From positions 1-30,039 of the forward strand of contig NMRA01000423.1 in the NCBI GenBank assembly GCA_002633005.1: DNA of 30,039 nt, read 5' to 3'. The stretch is from Phoronis australis (lineage: Eukaryota > Phoronida > Phoronidae). Position 1 is the stretch's first letter. Each line of letters starts with the position of its first letter. A program made the translations under genes and the position numbers. Under the pieces are notes generated by a model, which saw only the letters and a program-made list of their open reading frames with translations, made no database searches and was not told where the DNA came from. Of the stretch, positions 21,064-30,039 are shown piece by piece.

Positions 21064-24000
21064 CAAATGAATTGGACACTGGCTCTCAACATCAGTCTAG
21101 CAGCAGCCTTCATGCAGTTCCTGATTGGCGACGAAACGGTTTCATTAGGGTATTCATATGTTTCTGTTGCTCAGTGACCACGTGTAATACATTACAGCAG
21201 ATAAAATCGAATGTAAACGTCTTTTAGTTAATAGCCCAAGTAACTGAGCTGACGGTCAACTGAGTAGACCTGAAGCCATTAGCGGTCTCTGATATGTGTA
21301 GGACTAAGATCCAATTGTGAGCAATTTTACCTGGAATTTGACGCTCTCCACATCATTTACAAATGTGCGACCTTTGGTATAAAAATATTGCCTCAGGAAC
21401 TCCGGGAATTTTAAAAGAATCTCTTAAACACTGTCGGTCACTTTAACTGACACCAATTAAGATATACTTTTAAATCTCACCGCTACCTGGTGGTAGAACT
21501 AAAAATACATTTAATAATAGCTGGTCCGTCTTGATGAATATAGTTTTAATTACTAGCCAATTGATGAATTTGAATTTCCAAGCTGTTTCATCTGAAGGAC
21601 CTGAGTATGGGACAGGTATTGAAATGTTGTTTACAAAAGTACGATCATGTAGGATTAATTTGTGAGACAAATAGTATAGGAGCGGGTTTGACAAAACTGG
21701 GCTTCAATTTCTTTTCGGCGACTGTTCCCAGGAACGCATGCAACCATCACAATCACTACACACCACACGGTACCAATTCAATTCACAAACTTTGTCACAC
21801 TCTGACCCACATAAGTCCACCAAAATTTTCGCCCCTGGCCTCCTGTCCTTCCCACAAAGTTGAAACAACATCCAATCCAATCAACCTCATACACTGCACA
21901 CTTTGGGTGAGCCAAAAGCAAATATAATTGATGTGGAGCACAAAGTCGGCGTGTTATCCATGTTGACTGAGCCATATCTAAAAGAACTAAAGTTGAAAAT
22001 TGATGAACATTATGGGGGTATTCAGGCCATTTGAAGTCGCAAAGGCATCCTTTTCTTTCAGACCAACAAGAACAACATTTCGTGATTCTAGGTTTCACTC
22101 AAACATTCATCGCGAATTTGATATTTTTCCAGACGCAAACCGTTTTAATGGTACATTAGTCTATCAGTCAAGAACTTCTTACTCTGATAACCGTGGAAGA
22201 TGCGCATTCTGCCGCGGATACCAGAAATTGGATTCTTAAATAGTAGGCCGAGAAGGCTGATTTTATTGTTTACAGGTCTATCTATTTCGCAAAATATGTA
22301 ACATTTCAATTCATATAAACTACATTTTTTTTTTAGAAATTTGCAACTCAAACTGTGGAAACAATTCAAATGGACTAGGAACTACATGAACAACTTTGAA
22401 TTTTCTCGCGGTTGAGGTGGGTGCGGGAAATCGTTCTTTTTTTCTTCTACCATAAACAGGCAAGTTGTCGTTTTTAAAGTTAACAAAAATGAGGATAAAA
22501 GATTTATTCAATATTGCAAAGAACTTAACAATTTTAAAGTAAGGTTCTACAAATCCTTAACGCAGTTGTCTTTGGTTCTGCCCCAATCCTTTGAGAAATC
22601 GGAAGACTTGACGGTTGCTGAAGCGTAGGGCGTTGAGCCAGGAATCCTTATAGGAACTACAGGCCGCCAGCCTTGCTGTGCTGATCTGTCAGGTATACCA
22701 AGTAAACACTGTTGTCAATGCCACTCCCGAGTCTTATCTACATGTATACAACGCCCCAAAGATTCTTCTCATTTTCTACGTGTATAGCAAAGCGAAGTTT
22801 TCAGCAACTTGAAGAAACAGTAAGCCTGCCTAAGAAACACAATGGTGGACATCCTGTTGTCATCACCAGCATTGTAAAACATTCACAAGGAGAAAAGTGT
22901 TGATTTAGTGCAAGTTGTCGCAGAGTTATTAAAGATGCTAAATCTCATTAAAACCGTGAATATTTAAATTTGTCCCATGCGCCACCCAGTGGAGAACTGT
23001 GTGTACAAATATAATCAGGAAAAGAAACAACTGGTAAATAAATTCCGGTTTTAAAGAAAACACCCACAACTCATACACTTAAACAATTGTAAACGTATAA
23101 AAAGCCCCACCAATTCCAAATGTTACGCAATCATTACTTGATAATGAAATAAACAAATAATAAAAACTGTGCCTTGTTTCATTAAGGTAACGATGAAATA
23201 TTTCCACACTCATTTACGTAAAATAGTGTCGCAATACGAGACTTTAGCGAGATGGAAATAGTAACTGGTTGTCGGCCTGTTTCCGGCATACTGGAGAACC
23301 CGGGATTGTTTGTAAATTAGTACTTCATTTGCATATTCACTATTTAATGAGACTGCATCTTTAAGTCTCAATTTATGGACTTGAAAAAAGTGTTTTATTT
23401 CCTCATCGGTGACTTAATGATTGTCTCACCACAAGAAATCACTTTCGGCCAATTATAGATTCATTTGGAGTCAAGCATGTACATGCAACTAGTGCCAGCT
23501 TTCAAGTTATTTTAAAGTCAAAGGGTGTTCCAACATAAAAGCACTCTAAGTTGTATTTTGCACTGCTAAGCTGACTAAAAGCGAAAGTTGAATTGCGCCT
23601 ATCTGCAAGAACGTCGAAAGTGTCAGTGACTTGAAACAAAGCTTCAGACTGTTAGGGTTTGCCCACCCTAAAATTGCGAATTTGAAAATGACGCATTTAC
23701 GCAATCCCTGTGACTTGAATTGGTGACGGAAATGGAATCTTATGCCAGAAGGTACAATTCAATTTTCGGTTATAGCCAGTTAAATCGGATGAAATCCAGC
23801 ATGAAGCCGGCAAAACTTTGCCAACATCCAATTTTGTGATGTGGTTTGTGCACCCTAGATAAAAATGACCATCTCATCATGTGAGAAAAAGATGCAGCAC
23901 ACTGGAGGATAAACGTATCTGGAGTAAGCATTTGGGAATGAAATCGAGCGCTGCACCATCTTAGGATATGAGTTGAACATTTCCATCGGGTATACTGACG

Positions 24001-26391
24001 CGTGGATTGTCATGCCTCTCCCGTTCAGAAATAGCTTGACACGCATGCTTACATTTCATTAAGCGTGAAACTAAAAGAATTTTTGCAAAGATAATTTCAA
24101 AGATAATAGTGATTGAAATTTTCGAGACAATTCCTGCATCGTTTTGGACAACAATGTAAAATGTGCAGATTCAACCCTTTTATAAATAAGGCTTTTCTAA
24201 CTCTGGACATCTAAACTGGTATTACCTGTGAATGTGTTGAGGAAAAAGTACCGAAATATAGATAGATATAACAAAGCTATCTAGAATATCCTTTGATGAG
24301 CACAGAAATTTTGTTCTCTCTTGTATTTTTGACCCTTTCACTGCCAGTGGAAACCAAGCTAGACTAAGAAAAATAAGGACAAAAAATGCAAAATCGGCAC
24401 CTTTTATCCCAAAACAACCACTTCCCTGCCGATGCTCGACTAAAGCCAACATTAGATTCCGAAATCAAATTTCCTACTGATTCCAAAAATGTAGTCCAAA
24501 AGTACTGTTAACCAACTATTTTTTTGCAAATCTTGCTTGTTTGAGGGCTACCTGAAATCGCGGCCAATTTCTCAGTTGGTACACAGCAATGCACAACTGC
24601 AACAGGGGGCCACCATCTTGAAGAAGAGTGCAGCTGTAGCCAAGAAAGTGGCTTTTTTTAATTCTCAGCTTGTTCACAAATACAAACAAACCAAATTCAC
24701 TTGGCCTACATGCACTACCTAACTTAAAAATGCCCTTAAGCCTGTCCTAACCCTAGATTTTAATATTTTGGGAGTGCCACCTAAGCACGCAGGGAACTAG
24801 CGAGGACACGGGACAGCCATTAAGGTACGTCCTGCTCAATCATTCATAATACTCGACTATGTACTTGGACCTACATGTACATGTTACTGGCTAGATCATC
24901 ATTTAGGTGATCTCGAATAACATATCATTTCGGATACAGGAAATCAATGGCATTGTTGTTACATATGTAGGGCCTATGTATTATGACGACCACGTACATG
25001 AAGACGTTAAACTTTCGCAAGTGTGCAAACTATATCATGTTTGTTCTCGGTTTGTAAAGCATTCGATGTGCTGACAAAATGACAAACATCGGACTGAAAA
25101 ATACATTTATTCGTTTCATATCACATATCCGCAATATGTACTTTGCATGAGAACACTTGAAATCAAGTAGGAATTAATCATTGTCTCAACCTTTGCTATA
25201 CACGCACATGTACAAACAGCACATGAATGATACGGGAACGTCTAGTGGGACCGTAGCTATGTTGGATCGGCTTCACAAACGGCACGTCTAGAGATTGCAA
25301 ACCCAGTCAGCCGGCACCTGTAAAAACATGACGTCAAAGATGAAAAGATGAGACGCAAAAATCGCTTAGTTTACCCAAGTGACGTTTTCCAAATCAGAGA
25401 AGAAATTTGGCAAGAATTCTGTCTTCTTTAGTTCTTGGCTTAATGAAAATAATAGGATGAGTAGTGAGAGGCTGGTATATGACACTCTCTGCACTTATTG
25501 TTGGTGCTCTTGTGGGAACGTCGGTATACCGTCAACATCGGCACCGATTTCCATAACGACGGCACATGTTGTCATCGACACCTAGCGCAAATTATTATGG
25601 ATGGAAAAATTGTTAAAATATCAGGCTGTAGCAAGCTTAAAGGGTGGAAAGATGCACAACTATAAATTTACTTGATAATGGTGGTGGTGGACGGTGATTG
25701 CGGTCGCGGTGGTGATGGTAAGGGACCGTTGGCAATGCAAACTGGCAAAAGGCGAATAACGATTAAACTGAAAGTATGTCAAAATCATCAGGATACATTG
25801 AATGTGTATACCGTATCACCGTCTTTAATTCTCAACATTGTCGCCATGTTCCTATGAGAGGTCTTTAGATTCGACGTCGATATTGCAGTCGTTAGGCAGG
25901 GCTGATATTCATGCTTCACTTTTGTGAATTAAGCAGCACCATGCCTTTGGTCAAAAACAAGTTTTGATTTAGGTCAGTACCGTTATGGAGTTGGTCTCAC
26001 GTTGTTCTATAGTCAGAATAAGTGTGCGTTTGGAGTTGGAAAAAATAGACAGTCCGTCAATTCTTCAGAACAATCTCATAACATTCGAGGTGCCTTACAC
26101 GTTTGACCTAACTGAACCGACGGAGTCATGATACAATTGCAGGTATTGAAACGACTATATGTAAATCAAGCTTGCTGACTTTGTAGACCCATGCAAGATC
26201 ACGCAAGACTTCGCAGTCTAAAAGTTTCGCTTGATCGTTCTAGCTTTACTTGGAAATTCTTGCGTTCCCAGATTAAAGATGGATAAATTTTAATGTACGT
26301 CTTATGGCCTAATGATTCCTGTCACTGAGGTTTTAGTCCAGTCATTTTTAAATTGTCAGGAGTTCAATAAATGTTGTCTCCAAAAGTCTAC
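21064..26391. other. Intergenic or 3' region between PXMP4 and the cysteine-module gene
   Basis: 5.3 kb in which the last exon(s) of the cysteine-module gene should lie, but none could be identified. A 56-codon open stretch at 21864-22034 (plus) and a hydrophobic minus-strand frame at 24452-24222 are coding-like at best. The rest shows random-length frames and no repeats that I recognise. Confidence 0.5.
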
Positions 26392-26547
26392 CTCTACACC
26401 TTTAAGAAACAACTTGCTCATGTCGCACACCAGTTGTCCACATTTAGTCGACAGGGTATCACGGAAGGGGTGTAATCTTTTGTCCTTATAGTAACACGGT
26501 TCTGGTAACGGCGGCAGAGTTGGAGCGCACACGTAGTCGTCCGGAAC
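26392..26547 (-). CDS. Exon encoding four-cysteine module, copy 3
   Basis: Third homologous exon, 52 codons, phase 0 to phase 0, with acceptor CCTCATACAG and donor GAG|GTAGAC, the weakest of the three donors. It encodes VPDDYVCAPTLPPLPEPCYY, then KDKRLHPFRDTLSTKC, CGQLVC and SKLFLKGVE. It is closest to copy 2 (both start VPxxYVC, and both have HPF[RQ]D and LVCDM). The Gly before K-L is Ser here, and the NG/EG turn is KD. I found no further copy on the minus strand between here and PXMP4, so the next exon must encode something different or be too diverged to see. Confidence 0.82.
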
Positions 26548-27399
26548 CTGTATGAGGAAACGAAACACATCAGTTGAATCCAAAACAAAGGGCAACTTTG
26601 AAACACAGTGGTTGTTATTGCATCGTGGGTACTTAATTCAGATTATCACATCTCATGTTCATAACTTTTTTGCACACGCCATTCACATGTACATTCAAAT
26701 GTGTGTTTTCTGCTCATTGTTGTATGGAAATTAGATATTGCTGAGGATGTTCAGAAATGTTAATGTATAGCTACTGGCATCCTCTGCCTTTTTCAAAATC
26801 GTTAAAAGTACGTACACACGTTGTATATAAGTGGTTGCGTTCAGGAAACTTTAAATAGTAACAACAGCGCATTACGTCCACTCACTACAGTGCATTCTTC
26901 AAAAGAGTGAAAATTTCAAAATAATCGCTTAAACTTCCACAGATCGATAGATTCTGTCAGTTTCTGCCAAAATTGAACGAGTTTCTTACCATAACAGTTT
27001 GCCACTTTAATACAAAAACTGTTTTAATAAAGAAGCATTTTTCCGCTTTTTAGCCGTCATGTCATTTTAAAGATACACGTATGCGCCTATCAGGTAGGCC
27101 TACTCGGTATTCTAAAAGCCAAATACACCTCCGAAGTATATCAGTCTGTCTTTTACCCAAAGTAAGCAATTGAGACATTTTGATACCGGAAAATACCAAG
27201 AGAACGATATTGTATTATTAACCGCTGTTAGGGATTTGTAAACATTATGGCTACAAGTCAAATGTATAGCAACTTGGGTCAGACTTCAGAAGTCAAGAAC
27301 CGAAGACAAAGTACTGAAGCCAGACCTTCTAATGTCGGAGTTAAACCTGAATGGCGAATCAGTATATGAGACACTTTTTTGCATTGCATGGCAACTTAC
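26548..27399 (-). other. Intron between cysteine-module exons 2 and 3
   Basis: 852-base intron, AT-rich, without repeats or recognisable coding sequence. Confidence 0.75.
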
Positions 27400-27567
27400 T
27401 TCACTCCCGTCCAAATACAATTTGCCCATGTCGCAAACCAATTTCCCACAACTTGTTAGGTATGAGTCTTGAAACGGGTGCATGGTTCTGCCTTCGTAAT
27501 GACACGGCGGTGATGGCGTTGGTGGCGATGGTGAAATGGTTGGCTTGCAAACGTAATTAGATGGAAC
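27400..27567 (-). CDS. Exon encoding four-cysteine module, copy 2
   Basis: Homologous exon of 56 codons, phase 0 to phase 0, between acceptor TTATTTCATTCAG and a perfect donor GAA|GTAAGT. It begins VPSNYVC, has a longer Pro/Ser-rich linker of 14 residues (KPTISPSPPTPSPP), then CHYEGRTMHPFQDSYLTSC, CGKLVC and GKLYLDGSE. Spacing from the second to the third cysteine (17 residues) and from third to fourth (4) equals that in the other two copies, while the linker varies in length. Conserved spacing, frame and splice phase together show this is real coding sequence. The protein is probably extracellular, given paired cysteines and repeated modules, but that is inferred. Confidence 0.85.
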
Positions 27568-28077
27568 CTGAATGAAATAACCAAACAGTCGCGCTGAAAT
27601 CCTGTATAACATACAAGGTTTGAGATCATCGTGGGAAAACTGAAAATGACACATTTTACATGCGTGCGAAAATCATGGACAGTGAAACGGGTTAAGTGTA
27701 ACTTGATCCTCGAATATAATGTAGTTTTACCAGTTAACAAGCCTGTTTTTTATACACGTGTTAGAATGGAGGCCACTAAATATGGTTTGAGATAACCTTA
27801 AACGTATAGGAATTTCAATACAGGAAAGTAAAAACGCATTTTCGAATCAATTTGCTTGTTCACTCAAATAATTCTGGGAATAACCACTAGGGAAATAATG
27901 AATGCATGCTGGAAAAGAAATGGAAAAATCAGACAAAATTTGTGAGGATCCATGCCGCAGTTCTTCTTCTTCGTTTTCTTCTTTTTGGTTTAAGTGACCA
28001 CACCCTCTCCAGAGTAAATTGTCACTGTGTATCAACGAATATCAACAAAAGCGAGAACAACTACAACAGGTTTAAAA

Positions 28078-28078
<1 letters not shown>

Positions 28079-28173
<95 letters not shown>

Positions 28174-28177
28174 ATAT
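28079..28177. repeat. (TA)n / (TATATG)n microsatellite
   Basis: About 17 TA units are followed by about ten TATATG hexamers and a short TATATAT end. It lies roughly 100 bases beyond the stop of the LINE fragment, on the 3' side of that element, where CR1/L2-like LINEs often end in short tandem repeats. A frame open through it (27906-28298, plus strand) is an artefact of the repeat. Confidence 0.95.
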
Positions 28178-28277
28178 CCGTCACTTCAGAGGTCGTTTAG
28201 CGTTTAAGATAGCTAGATCGTTAACAGATAAGGCAGTCAGTAACCCGGTTCCCCAATTATGGAGGCACTCCACTATG

Positions 28278-28556
28278 TTACTTCAGAAAGGCAGATAGCT
28301 TGATAACAGAGATATCAAGAGATGGACCTGATATAATGCTGCCCGGCAAGCTATTCCAGTCCGCGGCTGTTCTAGGAAAGAATGTCTTATTCCTGTAATC
28401 TGTACCATTTGTTGGAATGCTATGATTGGATGACCTTCTGGTACAGATGCCCGAGACAGCAAGATCTACGATAGGGGCAACATCAGAGTTGATGATCACC
28501 GATTTCTTATTATATTTGTAAAACATTTTCTGCCGACCGATTTTGCGTGTATTGTT
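28278..28556 (-). mobile_element. LINE (non-LTR retrotransposon) reverse-transcriptase C-terminal fragment
   Basis: A minus-strand open frame of about 90 codons ends at TAA (28278). It carries the typical tail of the ORF2 protein of animal non-LTR retrotransposons: a MFYK segment, then TRRSSNH, then YRNKTFFPRTAADWNSLP and PSLDISVIKLSAFLK. The FFPRT-x3-WNSLP block is the diagnostic part. The element is truncated at its 5' end just upstream (an in-frame TAA precedes the match), so no palm or endonuclease domain is present and it cannot be autonomous. It lies inside an intron of the cysteine-module gene, in the same orientation. A CR1/L2-like clade is plausible but not proven. Confidence 0.85.
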
Positions 28557-29074
28557 GAGTTAAAATAGTTAACATGGTCATTGGGCATCGCAAGTTTCGG
28601 CTCAATTTTTATCCGTCTGTCTGTGTAGTCCATTCAATCTTCAGTGTCTCCATGCAGCCGGCAAATATCAAGTCCAAAATTTGACATTGAACAAGAATTC
28701 CTTATAATTGAGCGCTTTTCTTAGTCGAGACTGACACCATTTACATACAATGTCACGCCAGAGAATCAATATCTTTCTTTTTCACACTCGAAGATGAATT
28801 TAATGCCTAGCTAAACTCTCGTATGACAACAGAGTGGTCACGAAGTAATTCAAATAGTACACGCATTCATATATTTCTGGACCAAAGGCACTGAAGTTGA
28901 GTCCGTTTATAAAATTTCAGTGATTTGAACTGACATCGCGGGTAATCAAGAGTGGGTTTTCTGATTTGAATTTTTTTTTTGCACAGTTCTGGACCCGTAG
29001 CCTCCTGGTGTAGCCAAAACCAAAGTTTATAACCTGTACATGTACTGTAGTACGTAATATTCAATTCGCCTCAC

Positions 29075-29233
29075 CTCGTTATCTGCAAGGTAGAGTTTGC
29101 CAAACTTGCAGACCACAGTGCCACACGGTGTCAGAACCTTGTCACGGAAGCGAGGCAACATCTTTCCATTGTAGTAACAGGGAAACGGATGAGGAATAGG
29201 AGGTGGTCGACAAAAGTGTTCGGGATGTTTGAT
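29075..29233 (-). CDS. Exon encoding four-cysteine module, copy 1
   Basis: Internal exon of an unidentified gene, 53 codons, phase 0 at both ends. The acceptor TTGCATTAG precedes codons for IKHPEHFCRPPPIPHPFPCY, and the donor is GAG|GTGAGG. The module reads C-x10-C-Y-Y-x15-C-G-x3-C-x2-G-K-L-Y-L. The first half is a Pro-rich linker (CRPPPIPHPFPC), and the second contains YYNGKMLPRFRD and LTPCGTVVC. Two homologous exons follow downstream at 27567-27400 and 26547-26392. The C-x-Y-x-G-K and later C-x4-C spacing resembles the first part of a von Willebrand factor C domain, but the family is not recognised with certainty. Upstream exons would lie beyond the right edge. Confidence 0.8.
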
Positions 29234-30039
29234 CTAATGCAAGAAATGAATAAGAGTTCAACAGCATGCATGAACCAGAACAATGTAACACACATTAAAG
29301 GAGCATGCCACCCAAAAACAACCTAATTTGTATGAATTTAGATCGAGTAGTTCTACTCCATATCGACACGTACGGTTGCGTTACCTGACACCTGACGGCA
29401 GACGGAGGTGTTGAAATTATCCAATGACGTCATCGATTTCACATGCAGTCTGTTAAGCAGTTCACAACACGGGTTACTGGTGTTAGCTTGTCGCTTGAAG
29501 TCATCGTTTAACACAAATAAATCATCAAACTTCGATGTAAAACCCTTAAAATACACCGAGTTCTTATAAAAACGTGTTGCTTTATTTCGTTCTTACGGAT
29601 TTATTAGTATTTGGACACACGGTAGCCTAAAAAGTTCGGCAGGCCAATAAGGTCCGTAGCAGGAGTTTGGGGTCTGTTCGGAGACAATTTCGAAGTATTT
29701 ACCGAGAGATAGAGACAGGAGAACCTAGATCTGTGTTGTTTAGACTTGTGATTTTTGAGTTTTAAACACAAAACGATCGTTATCCTGCTTGGCCAGTGGC
29801 TCGGAGCCAGATCAGGCTCGTCGCGGCCGGCCGGATTGACTCGTTATAGACCGGCAGCCCAGAGCACTTAGCATAGATGAACGAGGTACCAACATCTGAC
29901 CACGGGAGCATTTAAAGTCCACCTCAGTATGTACAGAAATGGACGTCTGCCGTTGTCTGAACTCTGGGTGTGACCCCTGGGGGCCTTACAAAGACCCCAA
30001 AAAATGAGCTAGACTAGATATTCGAGGTACCAACCAAAA
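29234..30039. other. Right-edge non-coding sequence upstream of the first visible module exon
   Basis: Presumably intron of the cysteine-module gene. No further module exon is visible. An 11-base direct repeat, GAGGTACCAAC, occurs at about 29883 and 30024. Confidence 0.5.

Larger units (their letters stand above)
27568..29074 (-). other. Intron between cysteine-module exons 1 and 2
   Basis: 1507-base intron holding the LINE fragment and the TA/TATATG microsatellite. The rest shows no recognisable coding sequence. Confidence 0.75.

Noticed and set aside
24222-24452. Minus-strand frame with a hydrophobic segment (FAFFVLIFLSLAWFPLAV) ending near a donor-like AG|GTAATA
   Set aside because: Considered as a membrane-anchor exon of the cysteine-module gene or as a new first exon. 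The acceptor is weak, the phase is uncertain and the flanking residues show no link to the modules.
24722-24760. CCTAACCCTAG, telomere-like
   Set aside because: Under two repeat units; chance occurrence.
27906-28298. 130-codon plus-strand frame with an IYIYICICIC run
   Set aside because: It is translation of the TA/TATATG microsatellite.

Overview
This window looks like a gene-poor, AT-rich stretch of a draft animal genome, probably a marine invertebrate. Coding sequence is split into short exons with standard animal splice signals. Introns are kilobase-sized, transposon debris is common, and there are N gaps, including one of 829 bases. The palindrome ACATGTACATGT recurs, and no operon-like packing is seen. 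The species cannot be named from the sequence.

The best-supported gene is a minus-strand orthologue of PXMP4 (PMP24), a small peroxisomal membrane protein of the Tim17/22/23-related family. I reconstructed four coding exons at 20405-20302, 17511-17449, 16477-16279 and 10829-10581. They join in frame to 204 codons plus stop, against 212 residues in human. Intron 2 has a GC-AG donor, and the reading frame forces that choice.

The last PXMP4 exon occurs twice because 8331-9903 and 9905-11477 appear identical and meet at a single N. That is the expected signature of two contig ends that overlap but were not merged, so I treat it as an assembly artefact rather than biology. The duplicated block begins inside a 51-bp minisatellite that lies about 0.5 kb beyond the stop codon.

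A second minus-strand gene enters from the right edge. Three exons (29233-29075, 27567-27400, 26547-26392), all starting and ending in phase 0, each encode one copy of the same small four-cysteine module: a Pro-rich linker, then C-[YH]-Y-x15-C-G-x3-C and K-L-[YF]-L. It resembles half of a von Willebrand factor C domain, but I cannot assign it to a named family. Both ends of the gene are missing or unseen.

The left 8 kb is mostly non-coding. It holds one good candidate for a signal-peptide first exon (minus strand, 3660-3618) and weaker exon candidates.

Mobile DNA is abundant. There are two copies of a GGCGGATCC-type miniature element (14551-14708 and about 7060-7196). The first sits nested in a 1.2-kb inverted-repeat element (14162-15344) packed with GGTTTAA/TTAAACC motifs. 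A 251-bp element with 35-bp inverted arms lies about 0.4 kb upstream of the PXMP4 start codon. A LINE reverse-transcriptase C-terminal fragment with a TATATG microsatellite tail lies in an intron of the cysteine-module gene.
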